Shown here: piece by piece, positions 35,885-43,619 of the stretch
Numbering within the stretch: the first letter of the stretch is position 1
Layout of the letters: the number at the start of each line of letters is the position of its first letter
Assembly: GCF_000011645.1 (NCBI RefSeq)
Contig: NC_006270.3
Coordinates: 2,105,501-2,169,500 of the forward strand
Length of the DNA: 64,000 nucleotides
Direction of reading: 5' to 3'
DNA from: Bacillus licheniformis DSM 13 = ATCC 14580
Lineage (GTDB): Bacteria; Bacillota; Bacilli; Bacillales; Bacillaceae
The notes under the pieces: generated by a model
Database searches by the model: none
Seen by the model: only the letters and a program-made list of their open reading frames with translations
What the model was told of the DNA's origin: nothing
Program-made: the position numbers and the translations under genes

Positions 35885-36985
35885 TCAGCTGATTCCCTGT
35901 TTTCTCCTTCTTATTTTTGAAATCACCAGCAGCACGAGCGGGGTCAAACCGCCTAAATAAACGCCGCTGTTTCCAATAAAGTCACCAAATGCAAACATGG
36001 CGTTGATGTTTTTCGGGATCATTGCAATCAGATAAATGACCGGAAGCAAAACAAACATCATCGGCCGAATATTTGTTTTAAAGAGCTGGGCCAGGCCTAA
36101 TGCCGAACCATAAAAAGCAATCGCAAAGGTACAGAACAGCTGCATGATCCAGATGACCAGCAGCAAAGACTCAAACCGTTCAAATATCAGACCTGGTATT
36201 TCAAAGCTTCTCATTAAGTCAATCGTCGGCCATGTCCGTGAAACCACTCCGTCTATAGACAGAGCGCCGATCACCATAACAACTGTGATCATATAGAAAA
36301 GCAAAGGGATGGCGATCCCGATCATGATCGTATGAATGGCCTTGCGAGGCTGATTCATGAAAGGCATCAGGATCAAAATGATTTCAATACCTGAAAACGA
36401 CAGTGCGGTCACCTTTATTCCTTTTAAGACAGGACCTATTCCCTCTCCCAGTACAGGACGCAAGTTGTCCACATCAAAAATTCCGATACTCATGAACACG
36501 ACCAGCAGAAAAAGAATGAATGTAATGGGTAACACGATTTGAAACAAGCGGGCGATCGAACTTAAGCCGCCGACGATCAAATATAAGCCAACCCACAAAA
36601 AAACCATCGCAACTGCCCAGCGGGGGGTTCCTTCCAGTAGAAAAAAGCGGATGATTTCAAGCATTGAGCGGACCTGAAAACCGGAATGGGCCAAGAGGTA
36701 ACATGCGAAAAACAGGCTGATCAAGCTGCCCCCCCATTTGCCAATGATGTCCTGACTGTATTCATAAAAGGTTTTATCAGGATATTGATGGTTGAGCTTT
36801 ACCATGATGACTGCGGCCGTCAGAGCGACCAAGCCGCCTAATACAAGCGTGATCCAGACATCAGGCGTCCCCACCTCGTCAACAGACGTTCGCGGGAGCG
36901 TCAGAATCCCTGTCCCAAGCAGGAAATTGGTGATGAGAACTGCTGTTTGCGAAGTGGTGATGCGCTCTTCGTGCCTGACCATCAT
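35885..36985 (-). CDS. yndE3: Spore germinant receptor B subunit (first copy)
   Basis: 366 residues and ten helices of the GerAB family, with NFLLGTGILTLPRTSVDE and the same WPTIDLMRSFEIPGLIFERFES segment as yndE2. GAAAGGAGGG precedes the tandem ATG start, 23 bases after yndD. I recall the B. licheniformis ynd operon being described with several numbered yndE genes; the numbering here follows that memory and should be checked. Confidence 0.9.
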   Translation of the reverse strand: MMVRHEERITTSQTAVLITNFLLGTGILTLPRTSVDEVGTPDVWITLVLGGLVALTAAVIMVKLNHQYPDKTFYEYSQDIIGKWGGSLISLFFACYLLAHSGFQVRSMLEIIRFFLLEGTPRWAVAMVFLWVGLYLIVGGLSSIARLFQIVLPITFILFLLVVFMSIGIFDVDNLRPVLGEGIGPVLKGIKVTALSFSGIEIILILMPFMNQPRKAIHTIMIGIAIPLLFYMITVVMVIGALSIDGVVSRTWPTIDLMRSFEIPGLIFERFESLLLVIWIMQLFCTFAIAFYGSALGLAQLFKTNIRPMMFVLLPVIYLIAMIPKNINAMFAFGDFIGNSGVYLGGLTPLVLLVISKIRRRKQGIS

Positions 36986-37007
36986 AAGCGTTTCCCTCCT
37001 TTCTATG

Positions 37008-38585
37008 CTACTGGCGTGTCGAATCGTCTGTTTTTAACAGCTTCGGCCGTTTTTTCATCATCTGTATCGGCATGCGAACGATGAAGTCTTTCCAATCGCG
37101 CAAACGATAAGGAACGGCAGGGCTCGCATAAGGAACGCCAAAGCTTTTCAGCTTCACCGCGTGGCTGGCAAGCATGAGGAAAAACATAATCACCCCGTAC
37201 AAACCGAACGTGGCTGCACAAAACATCGCTACAAATCTCAGCATGCGCAGCGAAATGCCGGCGCTGTATTGAGGAATCGCAAATGAAGAAATCGCGGTGA
37301 CGGCAACGACGATGACCATAATCGGGCTGACGATGCCTGCCTGCACGGCAGCCTCCCCGATGATGATACCGCCGACGATTCCCATCGCGGGACCGATTGG
37401 TTTTGGAAGCCGCAGGCCGGCCTCGCGCAAAATTTCAATTGCCACTTCCATAATGAGCGCTTCAATCAGCGATGGAAAAGGCACACCTACCCTCGTTCCG
37501 GTAATGGAAATCGCAAGTTCACTCGGAATCAGCCCGGGATGAAACGAAATAAAGGAAATATATAGAGCCGGCCCAAGCAGCGAGATCATGGCTGCGCCGA
37601 TTCGCATGATGCGGATCAGGGAACTCGGCAGCCAGCGTTCATAATAATCCTCGGGCGATTGGAGGAGCATGCTGAATGTAACCGGAACGATTAAAACAAA
37701 AGGCGTTCCGTCCAATAAAATGGCCACTCTTCCCTCCATTAACGCACTCATTACCCTGTCAAGACGTTCAGTGCTTTGCACCTGCGGAAATGGACTGAGA
37801 TAATTGTCTTCGATCAGCTGTTCGACAAAACCTGATTCAAGGACATCATCTATATCAATCTTTTCGATTCTTTTTTTGACTTCTTCCACCAGCCCTGGTT
37901 CCGCAATGTCTTTGATATAAGCGACGACAAGATTTTTGACGGCTCGCTTCCCAACTTGAAATTGAACCATAGACAAGTTTTGATTTTTGCCGTGCTGCCT
38001 CAAAAGGGCTGTATTGGTGCCGATCGTTTCTGTAAAGCCGACGCGCGCGCCTCTTACCAAAGATTCTGATACGGGCTCTTCAATGTTCCTTGTATTTCTT
38101 TTAACAGTTCCCAGCAGTAAAACTTCCGCTGAACCGTCGATCAGCAGCATGGCCGCACCGGATAACACTTCGGGCACCACTTCGTTGACATGGTTTACCT
38201 CTGATACGCCGCTAATTGATAAAATTTGCTTTTTAATTAAGTCGGTCACATTGCTGCTTAATGAAGAAAGTTCAACTTTATATTCTTTGGAAAAATCATC
38301 CATAAGGGATTTCATAATATGCTTGTCAATCAGGTCTTGATCCGCAAGCATTTCGACAAATACAATCGCCGCGCGGATGCCGGTGCGCCCTAAGTTGAAT
38401 TCGCGGAAATGAACGTCTGAGTTATTCTCCATAGCCGTTTTGGCCAGTTTCAAGTCGTGATCAAAATCGCCGGTAAAATACCCAGTTGACTCCACAGACG
38501 GCACTTCATTTTTAGGTTTATCCGGCTTGTTGGACGACTGTATCATTCTTCGCGTTTTTGCTTTCCACCATCTCATGCCACTCAC
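37008..38585 (-). CDS. yndD: Spore germinant receptor A subunit
   Basis: 525 residues from a GTG start. An N-terminal soluble domain (1-285) with the GerA-type stretch FREFNLGRTGIRAAIVFVEMLAD is followed by the segment EGRVAILLDGTPFVLIVP and five or so C-terminal membrane helices with FHPGLIPSELAISITGTRVGVPFPSLIEA. It is the A subunit of a Ger receptor, in the inner spore membrane. The start overlaps the stop of a 41-codon membrane ORF as GTGA, so translation is coupled to it. A less likely start is the ATG three codons later. Confidence 0.95.
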   Translation of the reverse strand: MSGMRWWKAKTRRMIQSSNKPDKPKNEVPSVESTGYFTGDFDHDLKLAKTAMENNSDVHFREFNLGRTGIRAAIVFVEMLADQDLIDKHIMKSLMDDFSKEYKVELSSLSSNVTDLIKKQILSISGVSEVNHVNEVVPEVLSGAAMLLIDGSAEVLLLGTVKRNTRNIEEPVSESLVRGARVGFTETIGTNTALLRQHGKNQNLSMVQFQVGKRAVKNLVVAYIKDIAEPGLVEEVKKRIEKIDIDDVLESGFVEQLIEDNYLSPFPQVQSTERLDRVMSALMEGRVAILLDGTPFVLIVPVTFSMLLQSPEDYYERWLPSSLIRIMRIGAAMISLLGPALYISFISFHPGLIPSELAISITGTRVGVPFPSLIEALIMEVAIEILREAGLRLPKPIGPAMGIVGGIIIGEAAVQAGIVSPIMVIVVAVTAISSFAIPQYSAGISLRMLRFVAMFCAATFGLYGVIMFFLMLASHAVKLKSFGVPYASPAVPYRLRDWKDFIVRMPIQMMKKRPKLLKTDDSTRQ

Positions 38586-38707
38586 TCATCCCCTGCCGTG
38601 CGAAGCCACAAAAATACTTTTGATATGGCAAACGGGACAAAAAAGACAAAAAAAGCCTGCATCAGGACCAGCCAGTCCGGAAAATAGGAAACAATGGTTT
38701 TCCACAT
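38582..38707 (-). CDS. 41-residue single-helix membrane protein heading the germination operon
   Basis: The ATG at 38707 is preceded by AAAGGGTGATC, one of the best Shine-Dalgarno matches in the window, and the ORF ends in TGA at 38582-38584, overlapping the yndD GTG by two bases. The product starts MWKTIVSYFPDWLVLM, contains one strongly hydrophobic helix (about residues 12-34, rich in Phe) and ends LRTAGDE. Several Ger operons in Bacillus have small membrane D subunits, but those usually have two helices; this is shorter. It is probably an operon-specific accessory subunit. Confidence 0.75.
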   Translation of the reverse strand: MWKTIVSYFPDWLVLMQAFFVFFVPFAISKVFLWLRTAGDE

Positions 38708-38807
38708 GTTGATCACCCTTTTTCATTGCTGTAGTAAGTCCATCATTTTTATCCTATTATTACCTTGGGTGCCAGCTATAATTGGTGGTAATTTAAACCA
38801 CGTCAAA

Positions 38808-38846
38808 CAAAAAAGAACCATCTGCGTTAAAAACACAAATGGTTCT
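38808..38846 (-). terminator. Terminator of the ABC-F gene
   Basis: AGAACCAT (38814-38821) pairs with ATGGTTCT (38839-38846). On the minus strand a T6 run follows. Confidence 0.85.
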
Positions 38847-38852
38847 GTTCAT

Positions 38853-40580
38853 TTATTCTTTTTCTAAAAACGCCCGTTTCCGTTTGGCCAGCTCTGAAAA
38901 CTCCTGATCCAATTCATGATATTTCGGATCTTGAGGCGTAAGTCCGGCCAACTCTCCAAGAACGGCGGTCATCCGATTTTCGATGCGCAGCCGCTCCTCT
39001 TCATCGCTTTTTGCATGGGGCTGTTTCTGTCTGTTCCGATAATCTTTTAATCCGGTTTCGACGCGGGTGATACGACCGTTTTCAAATACAAGGAGCTTCT
39101 CACACAATTTGTCTGTGAAGTACAGGTCATGCGACACAATGATGATCGTTCCCTGAAACTCAAGCAATGTCTGCTCAAGCTGCTCCCTGCTTGGCAAATC
39201 GAGGTGGTTGGTCGGTTCATCCAGAATCAGCAGATCATAATCTTTTAAAATCATGCCTGCCAGTTTGATTCGGGTCCGCTCCCCGAGACTGAACGTCCCG
39301 ATTTCATCATGAAAGCGGTTTTCTTTGATCCCCATATTGGCCAAAATCGTCCGCGCATTTGCGATTTCGGCTCTGTCAGACAAATTCAGCACTTCAGCAA
39401 CTGTTTGGTCAACCCTTAGATCACTGACATCCTGGCTTAAATATGCGGCCTTTACAGACCGGCTTTTCCATAGCGTTCCGGCTGTTGGAGGTTCGGCATC
39501 CAACATCATTTTGACAAGGGTCGTTTTGCCGCACCCGTTGTCTCCGATAAGCGCTATTCTCTCGCCGTGTTTGACGTAAAAATGGCTGTCTTTGAATAAA
39601 GTACGTCCGTCAAACGCTTTTGTCAGATCTTTTGCTTCGATAATCCGCTTGCCCCTTTTTTCTCCTGATGAAAACTGAAAATTGACAGATGCTGCTTCCT
39701 TTGGCTTTTCAGCTTTGTTTTTTTCAAGCTCCTGTTCAAGGCGTTTCAGTTTTGATTTGACTTGGTTGTCAAGCTTTTTGGCTTTTACCCGGTGGTATTC
39801 TTTAAAACCAAGCTGCCTTCTTTCTGACTGTGATCCCTGTTTTGTTGAGTCGCGGTGGGCTTTCTGCGACCAATTTTGAAGAGTGGCAATCTGTGACTCG
39901 ATTCTTTCTTTTTGCTTCTGCTGGACTTCGTATTGGTGCAGGCGTGCTTCGTATAACCGTTTTTTCTCCCGCCGGTATGCACTGTAGTTTCCTTGATAGG
40001 TGTGCAAATTCCCATCTTCCAGCTCAAGTATTTTGGAGACGGATTGATCCAGAAAATAACGGTCGTGAGAAATAATCAATACAGCCCCTTGATATTGTTG
40101 CAGTTCTTCAAGGAGCCAGCTGATCCCTTTTAAATCCAAGTGATTGGTCGGTTCATCTAAGATGAGAAGATCAGGCATCGTCTTCCAGACGTGTGCCAGT
40201 GCAAGCTTCAGTTTTTCTCCCCCGCTCAAATGGCTGAGCCGTTCGGAATTCCAGCTTTGAACCTTTGATAAGCCAAGACTGCTCGTCAACTGATATAATT
40301 TCCCGCCCTCGTCGCCTGTTAATATGCTGTTGAAATCATGAACAGAGTACTCAATCGACTGGAGCAGATAGCCGATTTTGAGCGTCCGGTCTGTTTGAAC
40401 AGTGCCTTTGTCGGCTTCTGCATGACCGCTCAATATATTTGCAAGCGTTGTTTTCCCCGCTCCATTGCATCCGACCAAACCAATCCGCTCATGATTGGAA
40501 ATGTCAAAATCAATGTTTTTTAAAATCGTTTGCTCTCCAAAGCTTTTTTCCAAGCCTCTTATTTTCATTAAAATCGTCAT
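38853..40580 (-). CDS. ABC-F ribosome-protection protein, VmlR/Msr-like
   Basis: 575 residues from the ATG at 40580, eight bases after AGAGG; a GTG three codons earlier is less likely. Two ATPase domains: Walker A GCNGAGKTT (about 38) with LSGGEKLK and ILDEPTNHLDLKG, and Walker A GDNGCGKTT (about 345) with SLGERTRIKLA and ILDEPTNHLDLPS. The linker (about 195-285) carries the arm stretch WSQKAHRDSTKQG and GFKEYHRVKAKKLD, which in VmlR reaches the ribosomal peptidyl-transferase centre to displace drugs. There are no membrane helices. Resistance to lincosamides, streptogramin A or pleuromutilins is the family inference; the drug spectrum is unproven. A long regulatory leader precedes it. Confidence 0.9.
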   Translation of the reverse strand: MTILMKIRGLEKSFGEQTILKNIDFDISNHERIGLVGCNGAGKTTLANILSGHAEADKGTVQTDRTLKIGYLLQSIEYSVHDFNSILTGDEGGKLYQLTSSLGLSKVQSWNSERLSHLSGGEKLKLALAHVWKTMPDLLILDEPTNHLDLKGISWLLEELQQYQGAVLIISHDRYFLDQSVSKILELEDGNLHTYQGNYSAYRREKKRLYEARLHQYEVQQKQKERIESQIATLQNWSQKAHRDSTKQGSQSERRQLGFKEYHRVKAKKLDNQVKSKLKRLEQELEKNKAEKPKEAASVNFQFSSGEKRGKRIIEAKDLTKAFDGRTLFKDSHFYVKHGERIALIGDNGCGKTTLVKMMLDAEPPTAGTLWKSRSVKAAYLSQDVSDLRVDQTVAEVLNLSDRAEIANARTILANMGIKENRFHDEIGTFSLGERTRIKLAGMILKDYDLLILDEPTNHLDLPSREQLEQTLLEFQGTIIIVSHDLYFTDKLCEKLLVFENGRITRVETGLKDYRNRQKQPHAKSDEEERLRIENRMTAVLGELAGLTPQDPKYHELDQEFSELAKRKRAFLEKE

Positions 40581-40611
40581 ACCGTTCACCTCTGTTTATT
40601 TTTGGCTGACA

Positions 40612-40642
40612 ACAAAAAACCTCTCGCGGAAACCCGGAGAGG
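40612..40642 (-). terminator. Attenuator terminator in the ABC-F leader
   Basis: On the minus strand CCTCTC (complement of 40637-40642) pairs with GAGAGG (40620-40625), with an inner CGG/CCG extension, followed by six T (complement of 40614-40619). It lies 32 bases before the ABC-F start and downstream of a good promoter, so unless prevented it stops transcription before the gene. Confidence 0.85.
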
Positions 40643-40756
40643 ATATCATGCCAAAATATGCATCGTGAAAGCGGTATAAACCGATCCCATTCCATTGCAC
40701 GACAAAAAACATGCAAAGTCAGAAAATGATGCAAGGTATAAAAGGGCATACTCATC

Positions 40757-40783
40757 CTATTCTCCAAGTTTCCGTTTTTTCAT
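40757..40783 (-). promoter_or_regulatory. Leader uORF overlapping the antiterminator segment
   Basis: A nine-codon uORF (MKKRKLGE and stop) whose codons 4-8 are the segment at 40761-40774. That 14-base segment is complementary to 40627-40640 inside the terminator, with 12 Watson-Crick and two G-U pairs. No strong Shine-Dalgarno sequence is visible for this uORF, but GGAGAATAGG next to it could serve an ORF starting at 40755. Confidence 0.6.
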
Positions 40784-40808
40784 ATTAAAAAAACGATGGA
40801 AAATAAGA

Positions 40809-40820
40809 TTACTGCTTCAT
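40809..40820 (-). promoter_or_regulatory. Minimal leader uORF Met-Lys-Gln
   Basis: ATG-AAG-CAG-TAA follows AAAGGAATAGGTATAGGGG. A ribosome stalled here would cover the 5' arm of the hairpin CGTTTTTT/AAAAAACG that flanks the antiterminator segment. Translation is inferred. Confidence 0.4.
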
Positions 40821-40858
40821 GTCCCCTATACCTATTCCTTTCACTGTATTTACCGATA

Positions 40859-40887
40859 AGTATATAAACGGAGGGAAACTTTGTCAA
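40859..40887 (-). promoter_or_regulatory. Promoter of the ABC-F leader
   Basis: On the minus strand TTGACA (complement of 40882-40887), exactly 17 bases, and TATACT (complement of 40859-40864). This near-consensus promoter starts a leader of about 270 bases that ends at the ABC-F ATG. The rest of 40581-41033 is this leader plus the chemoreceptor promoter. Confidence 0.8.
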
Positions 40888-40991
40888 CAGTTCTCCAGCC
40901 CATTTTCCGTCAATACAGATACTTTCGCCTTTGTTGAGGATTTTGTTTTGAAGCCAAAATTTTTAAATTTAATGCAAAAGTGTGAAAATTG

Positions 40992-40999
40992 TCCGATAT
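40992..40999 (+). promoter_or_regulatory. SigD-like -10 element of the chemoreceptor gene
   Basis: TCCGATAT matches seven of eight bases of the SigD -10 GCCGATAT, 35 bases before the start codon. The -35 (CAAA at 40975-40978) is poor and its spacing is 13 bases, so this is tentative. Confidence 0.5.
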
Positions 41000-41033
41000 T
41001 ATTCTCGTAACCTAGAAAAAGGAGTTTTGGCTA

Positions 41034-43019
41034 ATGAAAAAAATATTGGAATGGTTCAAGCATCCATCTCTTTCAAAAAGATTAGCGGTCTCATTTTTAT
41101 TGATTTTAACGCTCCCTGTTTTAATCCTTTCAGGTGTTTCCTATTATACGGCAGGCGGGTCGATTGAAGATGAAATCATGAGAAGCGCAAGAAACAGCGT
41201 GGATCAATTAAACGAAATGATCGATCAAAACATTGAGAAAAAAGCGGATGCTGTTACATATTTCAGTGAAGAGATCAAAGAAAAAACATACAAGGAAAAA
41301 GGCCAGACTTCGTTAAGACAAAAGTTTGAACAATACGCCAGGCAAAACAAAGATGTAGAAGCCGTTTTCACAGGCTCTGAAGACGGTGTATACGTGCAGC
41401 ACCCTTATACGAAAATGCCTGACGGCTATAATCCGGCGGAAAGGCCCTGGTTTAAAGAAGCGGTTGAGAAAAAAGGCGAAATTATCGTTACCGATCCATA
41501 CACATCTGCCGCTACCGGCAACACGGTCATTACCATCGCCAAACAAAATAAAGACGGGTCGGGCGTCGCTGCGCTCAGCTTGAATATCGACGAGCTGATT
41601 AAAGCGACAAACGATATCAAAGTCGGAAAAGACGGCTTTGCTTTTATCTCAAGTGCGTCCAAAAAATATATCGCCCACCCGACGATTAAAGCCGGAACTG
41701 AAGGTGAAGGCGGCTGGGTTGATCAAGTTTACGGCAAAGGAAAAGGCGAATTCAAGTATACTTTTGAAGGAAAAGCCAAGCAAATGGCTTTTACGACAAA
41801 CAAACTGACAGGCTGGAAAATCGCCGGGACGATGTTTTCCGATGAGATAACAAACGCAACAAAGCCCGTCCTTTATATGGCTCTCATCGTCTTTTCAGGG
41901 GCTTTGGTGCTTGGCGGAGTTCTCATTTTCTTTATTGTCCGCGCGATTAGCAAACCATTGAATCAGCTCGTTCTATCTGCAAAGAACATCAGCAGCGGCG
42001 ATTTGACACAGCAAATCGAAGTGCGTTCAAATGACGAATTCGGGCAGCTCGGCAAAAGCTTCAATGACATGGCGGAATCGCTCCGCACACTGATCGGCAC
42101 CATTCAGGAATCGGTTGAGAATGTCGCCTCCTCTTCTGAGCAGCTGACAGCAAGCGCAGAACAGACGAGCCAAGCGACAGAACATATTACATCTGCGATC
42201 GAACAGTTCTCTAACGGGGCTGAAAGCCAGAATGAAAAAGTCGAAACGAGCTCGCAGCAGCTCAGCCAGATGAATGATCATCTGAGCGAAATGACCGAAG
42301 TGTCGGAATCAATCACCGAAGCATCGATCAAATCGACAGAAATCGCCGAAACCGGAGGAGAACTCGTTCAGAAAACGGTCGGCCAGATGAGTTCAATCGA
42401 CCAATCTGTCAAACAAGCTGAGAGCGTCGTCAAAGGCCTCGAAGGCAAATCGAAGGATATCACATCAATTCTCAGGGTCATTAACGGAATTGCCGATCAA
42501 ACGAATCTATTGGCATTGAACGCCGCGATTGAAGCAGCCCGCGCCGGCGAGTCAGGCAGAGGATTTTCCGTCGTCGCCGAAGAAGTTCGAAAGCTTGCCG
42601 CGCAGTCAGCGGACTCGGCAAAAGAAATCGAAGCGTTGATTCAGGAAATCGTCAAAGAAATCGAACATTCTCTCAGCATGTTTCAATCGGTCAACCATGA
42701 AGTGCAGTCCGGACTTAAAATTACCGAGAAAACAGAGTCGAGCTTTCACGAAATCAGCGGCATGACGAATGAGATCGCAGGCAAGCTGCAAACGCTCAAT
42801 GCGGCGGTCGAACAGTTGTCGAATGGCTCGCAGGAAGTCTCCGGTGCCGTTCAGGAAATCGCCGATGTATCAAGGGAAAGTACAGCTGGAATCCAGGACA
42901 TTGCTGCATCAGCGGAAGAACAGCTGGCTTCAATGGAAGAAATCAGTACATCCTCTGCCACGCTTGAGCAGATGGCGGAAGATCTGCGAGAATTGACGAA
43001 AAAATTCAAGGTGAAATAA
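41034..43019 (+). CDS. Methyl-accepting chemotaxis receptor, McpA/TlpA type
   Basis: 661 residues, identical in length to B. subtilis McpA. Helix 1 (about 18-38), an extracellular double-Cache sensor (about 40-280) with PAERPWFKEAVEKKGEI, helix 2 (about 282-304), a HAMP domain (about 305-358) and a long cytoplasmic coiled coil with the hairpin tip IADQTNLLALNAAIEAARAGE. Glutamine/glutamate-rich methylation stretches flank it. Ligands of this branch include amino acids and glucose analogues; which one cannot be deduced. It appears to be monocistronic, unlike the four-gene cluster in B. subtilis, and motility-sigma controlled. Confidence 0.93.
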   Translation: MKKILEWFKHPSLSKRLAVSFLLILTLPVLILSGVSYYTAGGSIEDEIMRSARNSVDQLNEMIDQNIEKKADAVTYFSEEIKEKTYKEKGQTSLRQKFEQYARQNKDVEAVFTGSEDGVYVQHPYTKMPDGYNPAERPWFKEAVEKKGEIIVTDPYTSAATGNTVITIAKQNKDGSGVAALSLNIDELIKATNDIKVGKDGFAFISSASKKYIAHPTIKAGTEGEGGWVDQVYGKGKGEFKYTFEGKAKQMAFTTNKLTGWKIAGTMFSDEITNATKPVLYMALIVFSGALVLGGVLIFFIVRAISKPLNQLVLSAKNISSGDLTQQIEVRSNDEFGQLGKSFNDMAESLRTLIGTIQESVENVASSSEQLTASAEQTSQATEHITSAIEQFSNGAESQNEKVETSSQQLSQMNDHLSEMTEVSESITEASIKSTEIAETGGELVQKTVGQMSSIDQSVKQAESVVKGLEGKSKDITSILRVINGIADQTNLLALNAAIEAARAGESGRGFSVVAEEVRKLAAQSADSAKEIEALIQEIVKEIEHSLSMFQSVNHEVQSGLKITEKTESSFHEISGMTNEIAGKLQTLNAAVEQLSNGSQEVSGAVQEIADVSRESTAGIQDIAASAEEQLASMEEISTSSATLEQMAEDLRELTKKFKVK

Positions 43020-43062
43020 AAAAGAGAGGCTTCCTTCATTTAGAGGGAGCCTCTCTTTTATG
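43017..43062. terminator. Bidirectional terminator between receptor and csaA
   Basis: AAAAGAGAGGCT (43020-43031) pairs perfectly with AGCCTCTCTTTT (43048-43059); genes converge here. Confidence 0.88.
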
Positions 43063-43064
43063 TA

Positions 43065-43397
43065 TCAGCTGATCTTCGTTCCATTGGGCGCTTCTTGATC
43101 AGGGGCCAGCAATATAACATCGCCTTTTTCCGGTACGCCTCCAAGAACGAGAACTTCCGATTTAAACCCGGCAATCCGCCGCGGCGGAAAATTGACGACT
43201 GCCGTCACCTGCCGGCCTACAAGCTTTTCAGGCGTATAACGCTTTGTGATTTGAGCGCTCGAACACTTGACGCCAATCTCTCCGCCAAAATCGATTTCAA
43301 GCTTAATGGCCGGTACCTTCGCTTCCGGAAACTCTTCTGCTTTTAAAACTGTTCCAACCCGAATATCAAGCTTTAAAAAATCTTCGATTGTTGCCAT
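43065..43397 (-). CDS. csaA: CsaA, tRNA-binding-domain protein with chaperone/secretion role
   Basis: 110 residues, the same length as B. subtilis CsaA and nearly identical in its core (VNFPPRRIAGFKSEVLVLGG). A single OB-fold tRNA-binding domain (as in the C-terminus of MetRS) that dimerises. CsaA was proposed to act as a chaperone for preproteins in Sec export because it binds SecA and precursors, though its fold suggests RNA binding. AAAGGAG lies eight bases before the ATG. Confidence 0.95.
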   Translation of the reverse strand: MATIEDFLKLDIRVGTVLKAEEFPEAKVPAIKLEIDFGGEIGVKCSSAQITKRYTPEKLVGRQVTAVVNFPPRRIAGFKSEVLVLGGVPEKGDVILLAPDQEAPNGTKIS

Positions 43398-43619
43398 GAA
43401 CTCAGCTCCTTTGGCCGCTTTCTAAAGGGTGATATTGACATGACTAGAATATCATGTATTTTGATTCGTTTAAACCCTGGACTTCCGCTGCATTTTATAG
43501 AATCGAGTAGTAAACAGGCCTTTTTTGCCGCCGTTTTAGGACAGCCAACTTTACGGGAACCGCCTCTCATTCATAGATTAAGAGGAAGAATAAACTATAA
43601 GAGATGAGGTGGAGCTAGA

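Noticed and set aside
38708..38807. SigG promoter for the germination operon
   Set aside because: CTTACTA (minus strand, about 30 bases before the small ORF) resembles the SigG -10, but no convincing -35 exists at 17-18 bases; not strong enough to list as a feature.
40510..40767. 85-codon ORF across the ABC-F leader (starts at 40767 or ATG 40755)
   Set aside because: It overlaps the terminator and the ABC-F start in another frame; its length and Cys/Phe-rich composition look like a by-product of the leader. Its first codons could still act as a leader peptide, which is noted with the attenuator.
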